From JBFMAI01 sp040755725 (lineage in GTDB: Bacteria; Planctomycetota; Phycisphaerae; UBA1845; Fen-1342): DNA of 64,000 bases. The notes under the pieces were generated by a model that made no database searches, was not told where the DNA came from, and saw only the letters and a program-made list of their open reading frames with translations. The stretch spans positions 496,001-560,000 of the forward strand of contig JBFMAI010000040.1 in assembly GCA_040755725.1 (NCBI GenBank). Direction: 5' to 3'. Shown one piece after another: positions 1 to 8,391 of this stretch (within the stretch, counting starts at the first letter, position 1; the number at the start of each line of letters is the position of its first letter). A program made the translations under genes and the position numbers.

Positions 1-25
1 TGCGCAGGATGTCGGCGGGGATCAT
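1..25 (-). CDS. Possible start of a third gene in the HEPN/MNT operon (partial)
   Basis: An ATG at 23-25 on the minus strand overlaps the TGA stop of the HEPN gene as ATGA, the coupling used elsewhere in this window. It opens a frame reading MIPADILR that runs off the left edge. Only eight codons are visible, so nothing can be said about function. The overlap is the only evidence; a chance open frame is possible. Confidence 0.3.
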
Positions 26-420
26 CGCTCGTCAGGCAGGCGAGTCAGGACCGCGGACCAGACCCGCTGCGACGCCGCGACCATCGCCCGGCCGGCCGCC
101 TCATCCGGCTCGTAGAGATCGTCGGGATACCGCGCTCCGACGGCATAATACGTCAGGCGCTGGCAGTCGGGCTCCAGGGGGCTCAATGTCGCGTCGATTC
201 GCGCACATTCGGTGAGCACGGCGACCGAATCGTGCGTGCGGGGCGGCGTGCAATCGGGAAACACCAGGAAGGCCTTCAGCGCCTTCTCCGCGGCCTGTTG
301 CGCGTGGAAGCAGACGGTGTCCCACGGTACGGTGGGCGACCGGAGGTTGTTTTCGATATCCAGTCGGTCGCTGGCGGCCTTGGCCAACCAACGCCGAAAG
401 GCGGATTCACGGGCGCTCAT
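22..420 (-). CDS. HEPN domain protein, toxin partner of an MNT/HEPN module
   Basis: 132 aa, matching the HEPN family (PF05168 type). Its core has the helix with QQAAEKALKA followed by the PRTHDS turn typical of this family. The family is known as the RNase-type toxin or the nucleotide-binding partner of minimal nucleotidyltransferases. The canonical R-x4-6-H catalytic motif is not obvious: the visible site is R-T-H, so RNase activity is uncertain. The ATG at 420 lies inside the end of the upstream MNT gene (14-nt overlap), which supports co-translation as a pair. I infer a type VII-like toxin-antitoxin pair in which the MNT protein modifies or neutralises the HEPN protein. Confidence 0.8.
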   Translation of the reverse strand: MSARESAFRRWLAKAASDRLDIENNLRSPTVPWDTVCFHAQQAAEKALKAFLVFPDCTPPRTHDSVAVLTECARIDATLSPLEPDCQRLTYYAVGARYPDDLYEPDEAAGRAMVAASQRVWSAVLTRLPDER

Positions 421-733
421 AGAGCACCGCCCCTTCCTTGTCGATCGCGTCCAACAGCGTGCCACGCACGCCCCGCAGTCGGGCCACCTCGGCGGGGGTG
501 TAGACGACCACGTCCAGCGACCAGGGCCGTAGGCCAAACAGCGCGCTGACCTCGACGGCCCGCTCAGGCGGGCTGCGATCGGTCTCCATTTCGACGAAGA
601 GATCCACGTCGCTGTCCGACCGGGAGTCCCCACGCGCCCGGCTGCCAAACAGGACGATACGGCGCGGATTCAAGCGCTCAACCAGCGTTCGACGAATCTC
701 GTCCAATAGCCGCGAGTCAACCACGAGGTTCAT
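407..733 (-). CDS. MNT-type minimal nucleotidyltransferase (antitoxin)
   Basis: 108 aa. The diagnostic nucleotidyltransferase motif is near residues 30-45: FGSRARGD, then S-D-S-D-V-D-L, which is GS-x10-D-x-D with the metal-binding aspartates present. Size and motif fit the stand-alone MNT domain (NTP_transf_2). In characterised MNT/HEPN pairs this enzyme adenylylates the HEPN toxin. It is the first gene of the pair and overlaps the HEPN start by 14 nt. The start at 733 is the only ATG before the motif. The 147 bases between this gene and the larE stop hold no recognised feature. Confidence 0.85.
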   Translation of the reverse strand: MNLVVDSRLLDEIRRTLVERLNPRRIVLFGSRARGDSRSDSDVDLFVEMETDRSPPERAVEVSALFGLRPWSLDVVVYTPAEVARLRGVRGTLLDAIDKEGAVLYERP

Positions 734-880
734 CCACTGCCGCTGATGCCACGGCGCTCGGCCGGCATTCTAGCACCGGCCATCGGGCCACCCCACTGCT
801 CGTCGCCCCCGCGCGGGCGCGACGACGCCCTATTCTAATGACGACGCAGCGGACCGAAACCCGACCGGCAACCACGCCCA

Positions 881-1723
881 TCACGGCGTCACGGACCGGC
901 GTGAGACGATCGGCAGCCCCTCATTCAGGCTCCCCGAGCGAAAGCCCCGCAGGTCCACGGTTACGTATCGGAAGCCGAGCTCCCGGAGCCGCGCGTCGAT
1001 GCCGGCCCGCAGCGCCTGGTCCGCCAGCCGCGCAATCTGCCCCGCCGGCACCTCGATCCGCGCCACGGCCCCATGATGCCGAACGCGGCACTCCGGAAAC
1101 CCCGCCTCCCGCAAGAACGCCTCGGCGGCGTCAATCTGCGCCAGCTTCGCGGCCGTCACCGGCTCGCCATAGGGGACCCGCGAAGACAAGCACGGCGATG
1201 CGGGCTTTTCGGCAACGGACAGCCCCAGTGCACGGGCCAACCGACGCAGCTCCGCCTTGGTGATCCCCGCTTCGGCCAGCGGCGCCACCACGCGCTGCTC
1301 ATCCGCGGCCTGGAGCCCCGGGCGGAAGTCGTCCAGATCGTCCGCGTTCGTGCCGCAGAGGACCGCTCGAAAACCGCGCTCCGCCGCCAGCCGCGACAGA
1401 CGCGTGAACAACTCCGTCTTGCAGTAGTAGCAGCGATCGGTCGGATTGGCGACATAGCGGGGGTCGTCGAACTCCGCCGTGTCGAGGAACTCGTGCGGCA
1501 CGCCGACTTCCGCCGCCAACGCCGGCACGCTATTCAACTCGGCCGCTGGCACACTCGGGCTGCGCCCGGTCACGGCGAGCACCTTCTCGGACCCCAAGGT
1601 CTCGACGGCCACCTTCAGCAGCAGTGTGCTGTCCACGCCGCCGGAGAAGGCCACAGCCGCCGACCCCAACTCGCGCAGTCTGTTTCGCAGCCTGTCCAAC
1701 TTGGCCTGCAGCGCCTCATCCAT
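881..1723 (-). CDS. larE: LarE-type ATP-dependent sacrificial sulfur transferase
   Basis: 280 aa, full family length. The PP-loop SGGVDS is at residues 27-32. Cys178, in the segment PASPCLSSR, aligns with the sacrificial cysteine (Cys176) of Lactobacillus LarE. LarE makes the nickel-pincer nucleotide by adenylating and then sulfurating a nicotinic acid derivative. Two more cysteines, Cys98 and Cys101 (CYYC), give a three-cysteine set like that reported for LarE proteins that bind an iron-sulfur cluster. larA, larB and larC are not in the window, so another sulfur-transfer role is possible. It is a stand-alone minus-strand gene between a TA pair and the phospholipid operon. Confidence 0.85.
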   Translation of the reverse strand: MDEALQAKLDRLRNRLRELGSAAVAFSGGVDSTLLLKVAVETLGSEKVLAVTGRSPSVPAAELNSVPALAAEVGVPHEFLDTAEFDDPRYVANPTDRCYYCKTELFTRLSRLAAERGFRAVLCGTNADDLDDFRPGLQAADEQRVVAPLAEAGITKAELRRLARALGLSVAEKPASPCLSSRVPYGEPVTAAKLAQIDAAEAFLREAGFPECRVRHHGAVARIEVPAGQIARLADQALRAGIDARLRELGFRYVTVDLRGFRSGSLNEGLPIVSRRSVTP

Positions 1724-1823
1724 AGCGCGGGGGTCCTCGCGGGTGACCGGCTCTAGCCGATTCTACTCCCTCGCAGCACCGCGAGCAGGCCGGCATGACC
1801 ACGCAGTTCAAGGGGGGGACACC

Positions 1824-1911
1824 GGGAGGGGAGGGCGCGGCTCCCGCCGAGCCGTCACGGGAGGGCGAGGCTCCTGCCGAGCCGCGGCTTGCCAAGAGAC
1901 TCGCCCTCCCG
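1824..1911. repeat. Dispersed palindromic repeat, GGGAGGGCGAG family, one partial and one full copy
   Basis: A partial copy at 1824-1857 is followed by a fuller copy at 1858-1911. The fuller copy opens with GGGAGGGCGAGGCTC and closes with ACTCGCCCTCCC, its inverted complement, so it can fold as a hairpin. Related copies are at about 9588-9678, 17918-18035, 58301-58422, 59777-59880 and 62782-62850. It lies between the larE start and the pssA stop, where it could also act as a barrier or terminator. Confidence 0.8.
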
Positions 1912-1934
1912 GGCGGCACGGTCGCGATGCCTGC

Positions 1935-2918
1935 CTAGGGCACCGTGCGCGGCGGTGGGGCCGCACTCGTGGCCACCGGCGTCGCGGAGCGGCGGAGCAA
2001 CCCCAAGACCAACCCGCTGACGACGTAGGCGAACGCCAGTACCACCAGCAGCAGCTCGAACGAGTACCACCCGAGCCCGAGCACGACAATCAGCCAAACG
2101 AGGTGGGTCGGCGGGTGCTTGCGACGGGCGTAGATGTTGAACACGTGGACGTAATCGAGCCGGCTGACCATCAGCAGGCCCATGCTGAACGCCGTCCCCG
2201 CGATGACCCAGCGTGACACGCTCGGCCAGTTGACACCCCACAGGTCAAAGCCGGTGTGCCGCAAGTGCTCGTGCAGGGCCAGTAGCGCGACCACGGCGGC
2301 CGCCGCCCCGGGGCTGGGCAACCCGCAGAAGGCCTTCTGCGCCGCCTCGGTGCGGATGTTCTCGGCGTTGTAGCGGGCCAGCCGAATCGCCGCCCCGCTC
2401 AGGTACACCAGCGCCGCCAGCATCCCGATGCGGAACTGGAGCCGCGACGCGTCCGGCACGTTGGGCTCCCCCACGACCGCCGGCCGCAGCAGTAACGTGA
2501 TAAACAGCGCCGCCGGCGCCACCCCGAAGCTCACGATATCCGACAGCGAATCGAGCTGGGCCCCGAACTCACTCGTGCGGCGCGTCATCCGGGCCAGCCG
2601 ACCATCCAGGGCATCGAACACCATCGCCAGCACGATCAGGTACGCCCCCGCCGCGATGTGCGTCGGAAAAAGCTGCTCCAACCGCGGATGAAACACGCGC
2701 GGCTGAACGGCGAAGAAGTCCGCGTATTCCGCCCGCACCGACAACAGGCAGCAGAACACGGCCAGAAAACCGCAGATCAGGTTGCCCAGCGTCGCCGCCG
2801 CCGGCAGCAGGCTCACGCCGATCAGCCGACGCCGTTGCGGCGCGGGGTCGTCCGACCCGGGCGGCAAGGCCACCTTGGGCGTCATCGGCGACGGACGTTG
2901 GGGCGGGTTCACGATCAT
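1935..2918 (-). CDS. pssA: CDP-diacylglycerol--serine O-phosphatidyltransferase
   Basis: 327 aa integral membrane enzyme that makes phosphatidylserine from CDP-diacylglycerol and serine. The CDP-alcohol phosphotransferase signature D-x2-D-G-x2-A-R-x8-G-x3-D-x3-D is complete, with Asp102, Asp105, Asp123 and Asp127 as the catalytic/metal residues. Several hydrophobic helices follow. The start at 2918 is chosen because its ATG overlaps the psd stop as ATGA; an open frame continues upstream only as a shadow of psd. It is the third gene of HAD-psd-pssA, so PS synthesis and decarboxylation are coupled, giving phosphatidylethanolamine. The last residues are Pro/Ala rich and unremarkable. Confidence 0.92.
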   Translation of the reverse strand: MIVNPPQRPSPMTPKVALPPGSDDPAPQRRRLIGVSLLPAAATLGNLICGFLAVFCCLLSVRAEYADFFAVQPRVFHPRLEQLFPTHIAAGAYLIVLAMVFDALDGRLARMTRRTSEFGAQLDSLSDIVSFGVAPAALFITLLLRPAVVGEPNVPDASRLQFRIGMLAALVYLSGAAIRLARYNAENIRTEAAQKAFCGLPSPGAAAAVVALLALHEHLRHTGFDLWGVNWPSVSRWVIAGTAFSMGLLMVSRLDYVHVFNIYARRKHPPTHLVWLIVVLGLGWYSFELLLVVLAFAYVVSGLVLGLLRRSATPVATSAAPPPRTVP

Positions 2919-3637
2919 CTCGATTCCGGCGGCGGGAGACGGACATCGGTGGCCTGTTGCTGCACCGCACCGCCGCTCGCACTCACCAGCGCGTCTGCTC
3001 GCAGGCGGGCCAGGATCGTCCGGCCGGCGCGGGCACGGGCACCGACCCGCACGCACACCTCCCATTCAGCGCTTTCGGGCAGGCACACTTCGGTCCTTGA
3101 GCCGAGCTTGATCATACCATAGCGCTGGCCGGCGGCCAGCGTGTCCCCGGGGCGCGCCCGACACACGATCCGCCGCGCGAGCACCCCCGCGATCTGCCGC
3201 ACCCGCACCGGCCCGGGCAGCGGCGTCGCAGGATCCAGGGTCAGCGTGTTGCTCTCGTTGCACTGGTCCGCCTCGGGCCGCAGCGCGTTGAGGAACTCGC
3301 CCGGCCGATAGCGGACCTCGACAACCCGGCCCGCACACGGACTGCGATTGACGTGGACGTCGAAGACGCTCAGAAAGATCATGATCCGCAACACCGGCCG
3401 GCCGTCGGGCCCGGGGGCGTTGCGCGTGATCTCCACGACCTTCCCGTCCGCCGGTGCAAGGATCAGGCCGAGATCGGTCGGCGGCCGGCGCTCCGGGTCG
3501 CGGTAGAACGACAGCAGGGCCAGCATCAGCACCGCCGGGACCAACCCCCACAGCCCGGTCCAGTACGAAACCACCGCCGTGACCAGGCCGCCGATCACGA
3601 CGATCAGCACCTCTTCGCGGCGAGCATAAGGCGTCAT
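2915..3637 (-). CDS. psd: Phosphatidylserine decarboxylase, short (PSD-A / archaeal-type) form
   Basis: 240 aa. It converts phosphatidylserine to phosphatidylethanolamine with a pyruvoyl cofactor. The self-cleavage site is KLGSRTE with Ser180, from which the pyruvoyl group forms. Asp64 (APADGKV) and His95 (FDVHVNR) complete the expected self-cleavage triad. Two hydrophobic segments at about residues 10-45 anchor it in the membrane. The short length and the G-S-R site fit the soluble-alpha, archaeal-type branch rather than the E. coli form. The start at 3637 is set by the ATGA overlap with the upstream HAD gene; the longer frame to 3694 is less likely. Confidence 0.92.
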   Translation of the reverse strand: MTPYARREEVLIVVIGGLVTAVVSYWTGLWGLVPAVLMLALLSFYRDPERRPPTDLGLILAPADGKVVEITRNAPGPDGRPVLRIMIFLSVFDVHVNRSPCAGRVVEVRYRPGEFLNALRPEADQCNESNTLTLDPATPLPGPVRVRQIAGVLARRIVCRARPGDTLAAGQRYGMIKLGSRTEVCLPESAEWEVCVRVGARARAGRTILARLRADALVSASGGAVQQQATDVRLPPPESR

Positions 3638-4500
3638 GACGGCACGCTCCGCGCGGCGCCGAGCAATTCGTCGAGCAGCTTGGCCACGCCGCACCCGTCG
3701 TTGCTCTCCGTCACGCGCTGCGCCACCGCGAGCACCGGCGGCTTGGCGTTGGCCACGGCCACCCCCAGCCCGGCCTGACGGATCATCGCGATGTCGTTCA
3801 CATCATCCCCGATCGCCACCGTCCGCCGCCGATCAATCCCCCACCGCCGGCACAGCTTCTCCACCCCGTACCACTTGCTCACCTGCGGCGCGAACGCCTC
3901 GATTAGCGACAGGCGGTACGGCGGCGCGTGCAGGACGTTGTGCGTGAGCCGGCCGTCGAACGCGGCCCGCAGCTCCGTCGAGATCGCGTCCAGCACCGGC
4001 CCCTCGTCGATGATCGAGAGGCGAATTGGTGCCCCGCACCCGTCCGGCAACCGCTCCACGTTCGCGACGACACAGGGCGATCGCTCGATCCACTGATCCA
4101 CGGCGGGGTGGCGGTTGGGTCCGGCCAGCACGTAACCATCGGTGCCGACCTCGTCCGGATCGGTCAGCCACAACACCGGGTACCCGCGCTCCTGGAACCA
4201 CGCCGTCGCGGCCTGGGCCGTGTCCATCGGGATTGGCGTCCGTTCGAGCGTGCGGCCCGTGGGCACGTCGGTGACGAGCGCGCCGAACACCGTCACGGTC
4301 GCATCCAGATCAAGCCCGATCTGCTGGAGAATCGGCCGCGTCTCCGTGAACGCCCGCCCCGTACACAGCACGATCCGCATCCCGGCGGCGTGCGCGCGGT
4401 GTAGCGCGGCCCGGTTCTCCGCCGGCAGCGTGTGCTGCGAATCGAGCAATGTGCCGTCCAAGTCGACGGCTAGCAGGTCGTACGCCAACCGGTCCCTCAC
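3634..4500 (-). CDS. HAD superfamily phosphatase, Cof/YidA type (IIB)
   Basis: 288 aa. Motif I is DLDGT at residues 13-17 with the nucleophile Asp13 and acid/base Asp15. Motif II is the CTGR segment, and motif IV is GDDVNDIAM near the C terminus. The large cap between motifs II and III puts it in the Cof-type IIB group, which dephosphorylates sugar phosphates and cofactors such as FMN or PLP. It is first in a tightly coupled operon with psd and pssA (ATGA overlap with psd), so a role in lipid headgroup or phosphate metabolism is possible. The substrate cannot be read from sequence. Confidence 0.85.
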   Translation of the reverse strand: MRDRLAYDLLAVDLDGTLLDSQHTLPAENRAALHRAHAAGMRIVLCTGRAFTETRPILQQIGLDLDATVTVFGALVTDVPTGRTLERTPIPMDTAQAATAWFQERGYPVLWLTDPDEVGTDGYVLAGPNRHPAVDQWIERSPCVVANVERLPDGCGAPIRLSIIDEGPVLDAISTELRAAFDGRLTHNVLHAPPYRLSLIEAFAPQVSKWYGVEKLCRRWGIDRRRTVAIGDDVNDIAMIRQAGLGVAVANAKPPVLAVAQRVTESNDGCGVAKLLDELLGAARSVPS

Positions 4501-4697
4501 GGTTCAGGCTCCTCACGCGGGTCGCGACCCGGTTGAACCTCCATTGTCCCGTCATCGGCCCCCCGGGGAAAGCTCGCCGACCCCGGCATCCGGTATACTG
4601 CCTACTGGGGCATCGGTCCACGCGGCCGCCCGACCGGCGGCGCGCCGACCGGCCCCGCCCGATCGACCATGCGGCCGGGCAACCCGAGGCCCTCTTC

Positions 4698-5600
4698 ATG
4701 CCCGATCAACCCGCAGCTACGCCACGACCCGAGCCCGGTGCCCTCCAGGTCACGCACCCCATTCGCCGCGTCGCGGTCATCGGCTCGCCGGACAAGCCGG
4801 GTGCCGTCGAAACCCTCGCCCGCGCCCGACAGTGGCTGGCCCCTCGCGCCGAGGTCGTCTTCAGCGAAATCACGTACGAGAGCGAGAAGACCCTCGCTGC
4901 CCGGCCCGACCTGCTCATGGTCCTCGGCGGCGACGGCACCTTGATCGCCGCCGTCCACGGCCTCCGTGAGAAGCAAGTGCCCATCGTCGGCGTCAACCTG
5001 GGCAAGCTCGGATACCTCGCCGATTTCACCATCGAGGAACTCGAGCGCGAGGGCGACTTCCTCTTTTCCGGGCAGCTCCCCGTCACCCGCCGGACCATGA
5101 TGGACGTGCGGATCGAGAACGGCGCCGGCCGGCCGCAGCACGGCCCCGCCGTCAACGACTGCGTCGTCCTGGCCGGCCCGCAGTTCCACATGGTCCAGAT
5201 GATCGTCACGGTGGACGGCGACGAGGTGGCCGACATCCGCGGCGACGGACTCATCATCGCCACGCCGTCGGGCTCGACCGCCCACAATCTCGCCGCCGGC
5301 GGGCCGATCGTTGAGCCGACCGGGGCCGCGTTCATCCTCACCCCCATCTGCCCCCACGCCCTGACCTATCGCCCCCTCGTGCTCGACGCCGGCCGCCGCC
5401 TCGCCGTCCGCCTCGTCCAGGTCAACGAGGGGACGACCGCCGCCACCGACGGCCGCATCCTCCGGCGGCTGCGGGCCAACGACCAGATCATCGTGACGCG
5501 CTACGCGGCCGACTTCCTGCTGGTGCGCAACCCGCGGCATTCGGAATGGCACGCGCTGCGCCGCAAACTCCGCTGGGGCGAAGGGCCGAACATGCACTAA
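4698..5600 (+). CDS. nadK: NAD kinase
   Basis: 300 aa, normal length. It phosphorylates NAD to NADP. The diacylglycerol-kinase-fold motif GGDGT is at 77-81, followed by VGVNLGKLGYLA, the ND pair at 153-154 and the Gly-rich loop GDGLIIATPSGSTAH at 182-196. Two positions differ from the usual family: N-E is N-D, and the S-T-A-Y tetrad reads S-T-A-H. Either may change NAD binding, but the fold is clear. The ATG at 4698 is chosen because the family homology starts just after it; the open frame to 4449 antiparallels the HAD gene. A TATACT hexamer at 4594-4599 is a possible -10 box without a good -35. Confidence 0.88.
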   Translation: MPDQPAATPRPEPGALQVTHPIRRVAVIGSPDKPGAVETLARARQWLAPRAEVVFSEITYESEKTLAARPDLLMVLGGDGTLIAAVHGLREKQVPIVGVNLGKLGYLADFTIEELEREGDFLFSGQLPVTRRTMMDVRIENGAGRPQHGPAVNDCVVLAGPQFHMVQMIVTVDGDEVADIRGDGLIIATPSGSTAHNLAAGGPIVEPTGAAFILTPICPHALTYRPLVLDAGRRLAVRLVQVNEGTTAATDGRILRRLRANDQIIVTRYAADFLLVRNPRHSEWHALRRKLRWGEGPNMH

Positions 5601-5803
5601 CGGCCGTGGGGCGTGCGGGCGTCCCGCCCGCCTCGGGGAGCATCGGCGTCCCGCCGGTGTAGCGGCCGGGCTCCGTACCGGCCGTGGGATTGGGGAGCGT
5701 CAGCATCCCGGCCGCCGATCCGAGCCGCGACCGTGAGGGAGTGGGCCACAGGCGGGGACGCCTGTGCAACCCGCAGGCGGGGGCGCCTGTGGTACTCGGG
5801 GTC
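5601..5803. repeat. Composite intergenic repeat block
   Basis: This gene-free stretch is built of repeat families. GGGGAGCATCGGCGTCCCGC starts near 5635 and is the unit found three times at 35060-35166. GAGCCGCGACCGTGAGGGAG, near 5722-5741, recurs near 35250-35269. Two near-identical 25-nt units containing AGGCGGGGACGCCTGTG or AGGCGGGGGCGCCTGTG lie at 5749-5799. No open frame here looks real. It separates convergent genes and may hold terminators. Confidence 0.7.
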
Positions 5804-6577
5804 TCACGGACACGGAATCGGATAGCCGCCGGAGCCGGCCAGGAGTTCGACAAACGGGTTAATGTCGCCGAAGCCGTAGACGCCGCCGTACACGCCGTCG
5901 CCATTCACGTCGGCGTTCTGCTCCGGGCAGTTGGGATACGTGTTCTTCCACTGGGGCCAGTTCGACAACGCCAGGTCGAACGGGTTGATGTCGCCGAAGC
6001 TGACGACGCCAACGCAGTTCAAGTCGCCGGGGCAAACGGTGCAGGCCCAACGGGCAAAGTAGGCCGAGACGTGTCCGCCGGCGGTGATGAAGCTGCCGCC
6101 CGCGATCACCCCGCCGCCGAAGACAGTCAGGGCCTCGACCTCGTGGTCCAAGCCCACCCCTAGCGGCTGCCACTGGCTACCGTTCCAGCGGGCGATTGAG
6201 TTGCACGTCACACCCCGGGCGGTGGTGAATCCGCCGCCCGCGATCAATTCGCCGTTGTAGACTGCCAGGGCGTTCACGTACGGGCAGTCCCCGGTTATCC
6301 CCGACCCCAGCGGTTGCCAGCGGGTGCCATTCCACCCCGCGACGCCGCTCGCGAACACTTCGCCTGCGATTGAGAACTCCCCGCCGACCACCAGCAGCTC
6401 CGCCTGCGTTCCGGCGCCGTCCGGGTCCCAGGTTGTCATGGCGTTGACGGAGCCATTCAGACCCGGCAGGCCTTCACCCGGCAGCCAAGCGCACGTCTGG
6501 GCTGTTGCCCAGCCCGAAGATAAGCACACGATCCCCAATCCGATCGCAACTGATAGGGCGATGCGCTTCCGATTCAC
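5804..6577 (-). CDS. Secreted beta-propeller-like protein with dockerin-like GDINPF tail
   Basis: 257 aa. An N-terminal signal peptide (basic MNRKR, then a hydrophobic run ending near ATAQ) exports it. Residues about 30-185 hold at least three repeats of the type ARWNG-x-x-WQPLG followed by VxALxVxxGELIAGG, a beta-strand repeat seen in delta-60/kelch-like propeller proteins. The C terminus (about 190-257) has two copies of a Ca-binding-like loop, D-x-N-x-x-G-V-x-F-GDINPF. The second has a small GGVYG duplication. The same tail is found on the protease at 40099 and the esterase at 43200. The tail is probably a surface or complex anchor; the propeller function is unknown. Confidence 0.75.
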   Translation of the reverse strand: MNRKRIALSVAIGLGIVCLSSGWATAQTCAWLPGEGLPGLNGSVNAMTTWDPDGAGTQAELLVVGGEFSIAGEVFASGVAGWNGTRWQPLGSGITGDCPYVNALAVYNGELIAGGGFTTARGVTCNSIARWNGSQWQPLGVGLDHEVEALTVFGGGVIAGGSFITAGGHVSAYFARWACTVCPGDLNCVGVVSFGDINPFDLALSNWPQWKNTYPNCPEQNADVNGDGVYGGVYGFGDINPFVELLAGSGGYPIPCP

Positions 6578-7051
6578 GTTCCCACCTCATTCCCGGCAAC
6601 TTCGCCCAGGCTTCACCGGCGGGACGCCCCGGTGGCACCGCTGACTTCCGCCGAGTCGGCACGCGCCACCCGCCCCCACGGGCAGAACTGCGGCACATGG
6701 CGACGACCCCGGCGGCTCCGTTGGAGTCCACTCTATCAAATCGGCGCGCGCGGCGTCCAGCAAGAAGCAGTGGGAACGTGGGAGTGTAGGAGCGGGGGAA
6801 CGTGGGAAGGTGGGAACGTGGGAACGGGGGTCAGGGAACAGGGAACGGGGAACGGGGAACGGGGAACAGGGAACGAGGAAGAGGGACCGAGGGATTGAGG
6901 GGAATGCCGCCGGACGCCGAGGCCCGGACCCCGACCCTCGACCCCTTGACCCCTCGGCCCCTTGACCCCTCGATGCCGGCCAGAGGCCGACGCTCCCCAC
7001 CCCTTGACCCCCCGGGCTGGGCCCCTTGACCCCTTGGCCCCCTCGCCCCGC
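6578..7051. other. Gene-free stretch with low-complexity repeats
   Basis: This 474-base interval between two minus-strand genes holds no convincing gene. It contains the heptamer array listed separately and, around 6925-7045, runs of CCCCTTGACCCC and related short repeats. Confidence 0.6.
6834..6875. repeat. Heptanucleotide tandem repeat, GGGAACR x6
   Basis: Six back-to-back 7-nt units, GGGAACA or GGGAACG. Looser variants continue on both sides (GGGAACGT upstream, GGAAGAGGGACC downstream). Similar arrays are at 8285-8298, 26900-26948 and 52206-52240 (reverse strand). They resemble the short tandemly repeated heptamers known from cyanobacteria. Confidence 0.85.
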
Positions 7052-8275
7052 TCACTCGTGCCGCAGCGCATCCACCGGGTCCAGCCGGCTGGCCTTGAAC
7101 GCGGGATAGAGCCCGCTGAACACCCCGACCACGGTCGCGGTGGCCAGCGACCAGATGACGATGGTCGCGTTGATCTCGGTCTTGAACTGGAGATAGCGCA
7201 GCACCTTCTCCATCACGTCGGCGAACATCGTCCCCAGCAGCAGCCCCAACGCCCCGCCCAGCAGACTGATGACCAGGGCCTCGACGAGAAACTGGATGAG
7301 GATGTCGCCGCGCCGCGCCCCGACCGCCATCCGCACGCCGATCTCCCGCGTCCGCTCGGTCACGGACACGAGCATGATGTTCATGATGCCGATGCCGCCA
7401 ACAACGAGGCTGATGCCGGCGATGCTGTAGAAGACGATCTTGAACACGAGCATCGCCTGGTTGATGTTCTGGAGGGCCTCCTCCTGGTTGAAGATGCCGA
7501 AGTCGTCCGGCTGCCCGGGCCGAATGTGGTGGGCCTTGCGCAACGCGCGCTTGAGCTGGGCCTGCACTTCCTCAAGCTGATCGGGGTTCTTGGCCGCAAT
7601 CGTCAGCCGGTTGAGCCACTTGCGATTGAAGAACCGCTTCAGGCCGGCCTGGATCGGGATGTACACGGTCTCGTCGGCGTTCAGGAAGCCCAGGCTCCCG
7701 CGCTTCTCCATTACTCCCAGCACGCGGTACGTCACGCCGCCGACCTTGACCGTCTGCCCGACCGCGTCCGCCCCGCCGAAGAGCTTCTCGGCCACCTTCG
7801 ACCCGAGCAGGACCACGGTGGCGTCGGGGCTGTCGGCCTCGGCCTTGGCGAAGATGCGACCGGCGACGGGCTTGTATTCGTGAATCTCGAAGTAGGTGCC
7901 CGACGTGGCCACGATGGTGACGTCGTGCTGCTTCTGAAAGCGTTTGGCGGCGGCGGCGCCGATCGCCTCGGGGGCGATGCGGTCGAGCTGCTCGGCCATC
8001 TCCCGCAGGAGGAAGTCCACGTCCTCCATGACCAGCGTTTGCGACATGCCGACGGGGCGGCCCTCAACGCGGGCGGTCTCGGGGAAGACGAACAAGACGT
8101 TCGCCCCCAGCGACTTGAACCGCTTGAAGATGTCGTTCGACGCCCCCTCCAGGATCGACATGCACGCCACCACCGACGACACGCCGATGAGCACACCCAG
8201 CGTCGCCAACAGCGAGCGCAGAAAGTGGGTGTCCAGGCTGCGGAGAGACGTGAGAATCAGACGCAAGTAGAACAT
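7052..8275 (-). CDS. MacB-like ABC transporter permease (FtsX fold)
   Basis: 407 aa. An N-terminal membrane helix (about 15-40) is followed by a large periplasmic MacB_PCD-type domain (about 45-270). Three C-terminal membrane helices form the FtsX domain, with the typical ERTREIGVRMAVGA motif around residue 305 and GLYPAFKASRLDPVDALR at the end. The family forms part of tripartite or lipoprotein-type export machines that use ATP hydrolysis mechanically. No matching ATPase or adaptor gene adjoins it here, so partners must be encoded elsewhere. The ATG at 8275 gives the expected short cytoplasmic start MFYLRL. Confidence 0.9.
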   Translation of the reverse strand: MFYLRLILTSLRSLDTHFLRSLLATLGVLIGVSSVVACMSILEGASNDIFKRFKSLGANVLFVFPETARVEGRPVGMSQTLVMEDVDFLLREMAEQLDRIAPEAIGAAAAKRFQKQHDVTIVATSGTYFEIHEYKPVAGRIFAKAEADSPDATVVLLGSKVAEKLFGGADAVGQTVKVGGVTYRVLGVMEKRGSLGFLNADETVYIPIQAGLKRFFNRKWLNRLTIAAKNPDQLEEVQAQLKRALRKAHHIRPGQPDDFGIFNQEEALQNINQAMLVFKIVFYSIAGISLVVGGIGIMNIMLVSVTERTREIGVRMAVGARRGDILIQFLVEALVISLLGGALGLLLGTMFADVMEKVLRYLQFKTEINATIVIWSLATATVVGVFSGLYPAFKASRLDPVDALRHE

Positions 8276-8391
8276 CGGGGATCAGGGAACAGGGAACAGG
8301 GGAAGAACGGGGGCGGGGGGGGCAGGCGCTGAGGGCCGGGAACCCGGGTTACGAGCACGCGAGCGCTATCCCCTGTCACCTTATCACCTTC
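8276..8391. repeat. Short repeat tract between the permease and the downstream minus gene
   Basis: Two GGGAACA heptamers at 8285-8298 and a degenerate TTATCACC/TTCTCAC array at about 8378-8402. The array reaches into the last codons and stop of the gene ending at 8392. No gene is seen. Confidence 0.55.

Noticed and set aside
6962..8332. 456-aa plus-strand open frame
   Set aside because: Antisense to the MacB-like permease, whose motifs are clear.
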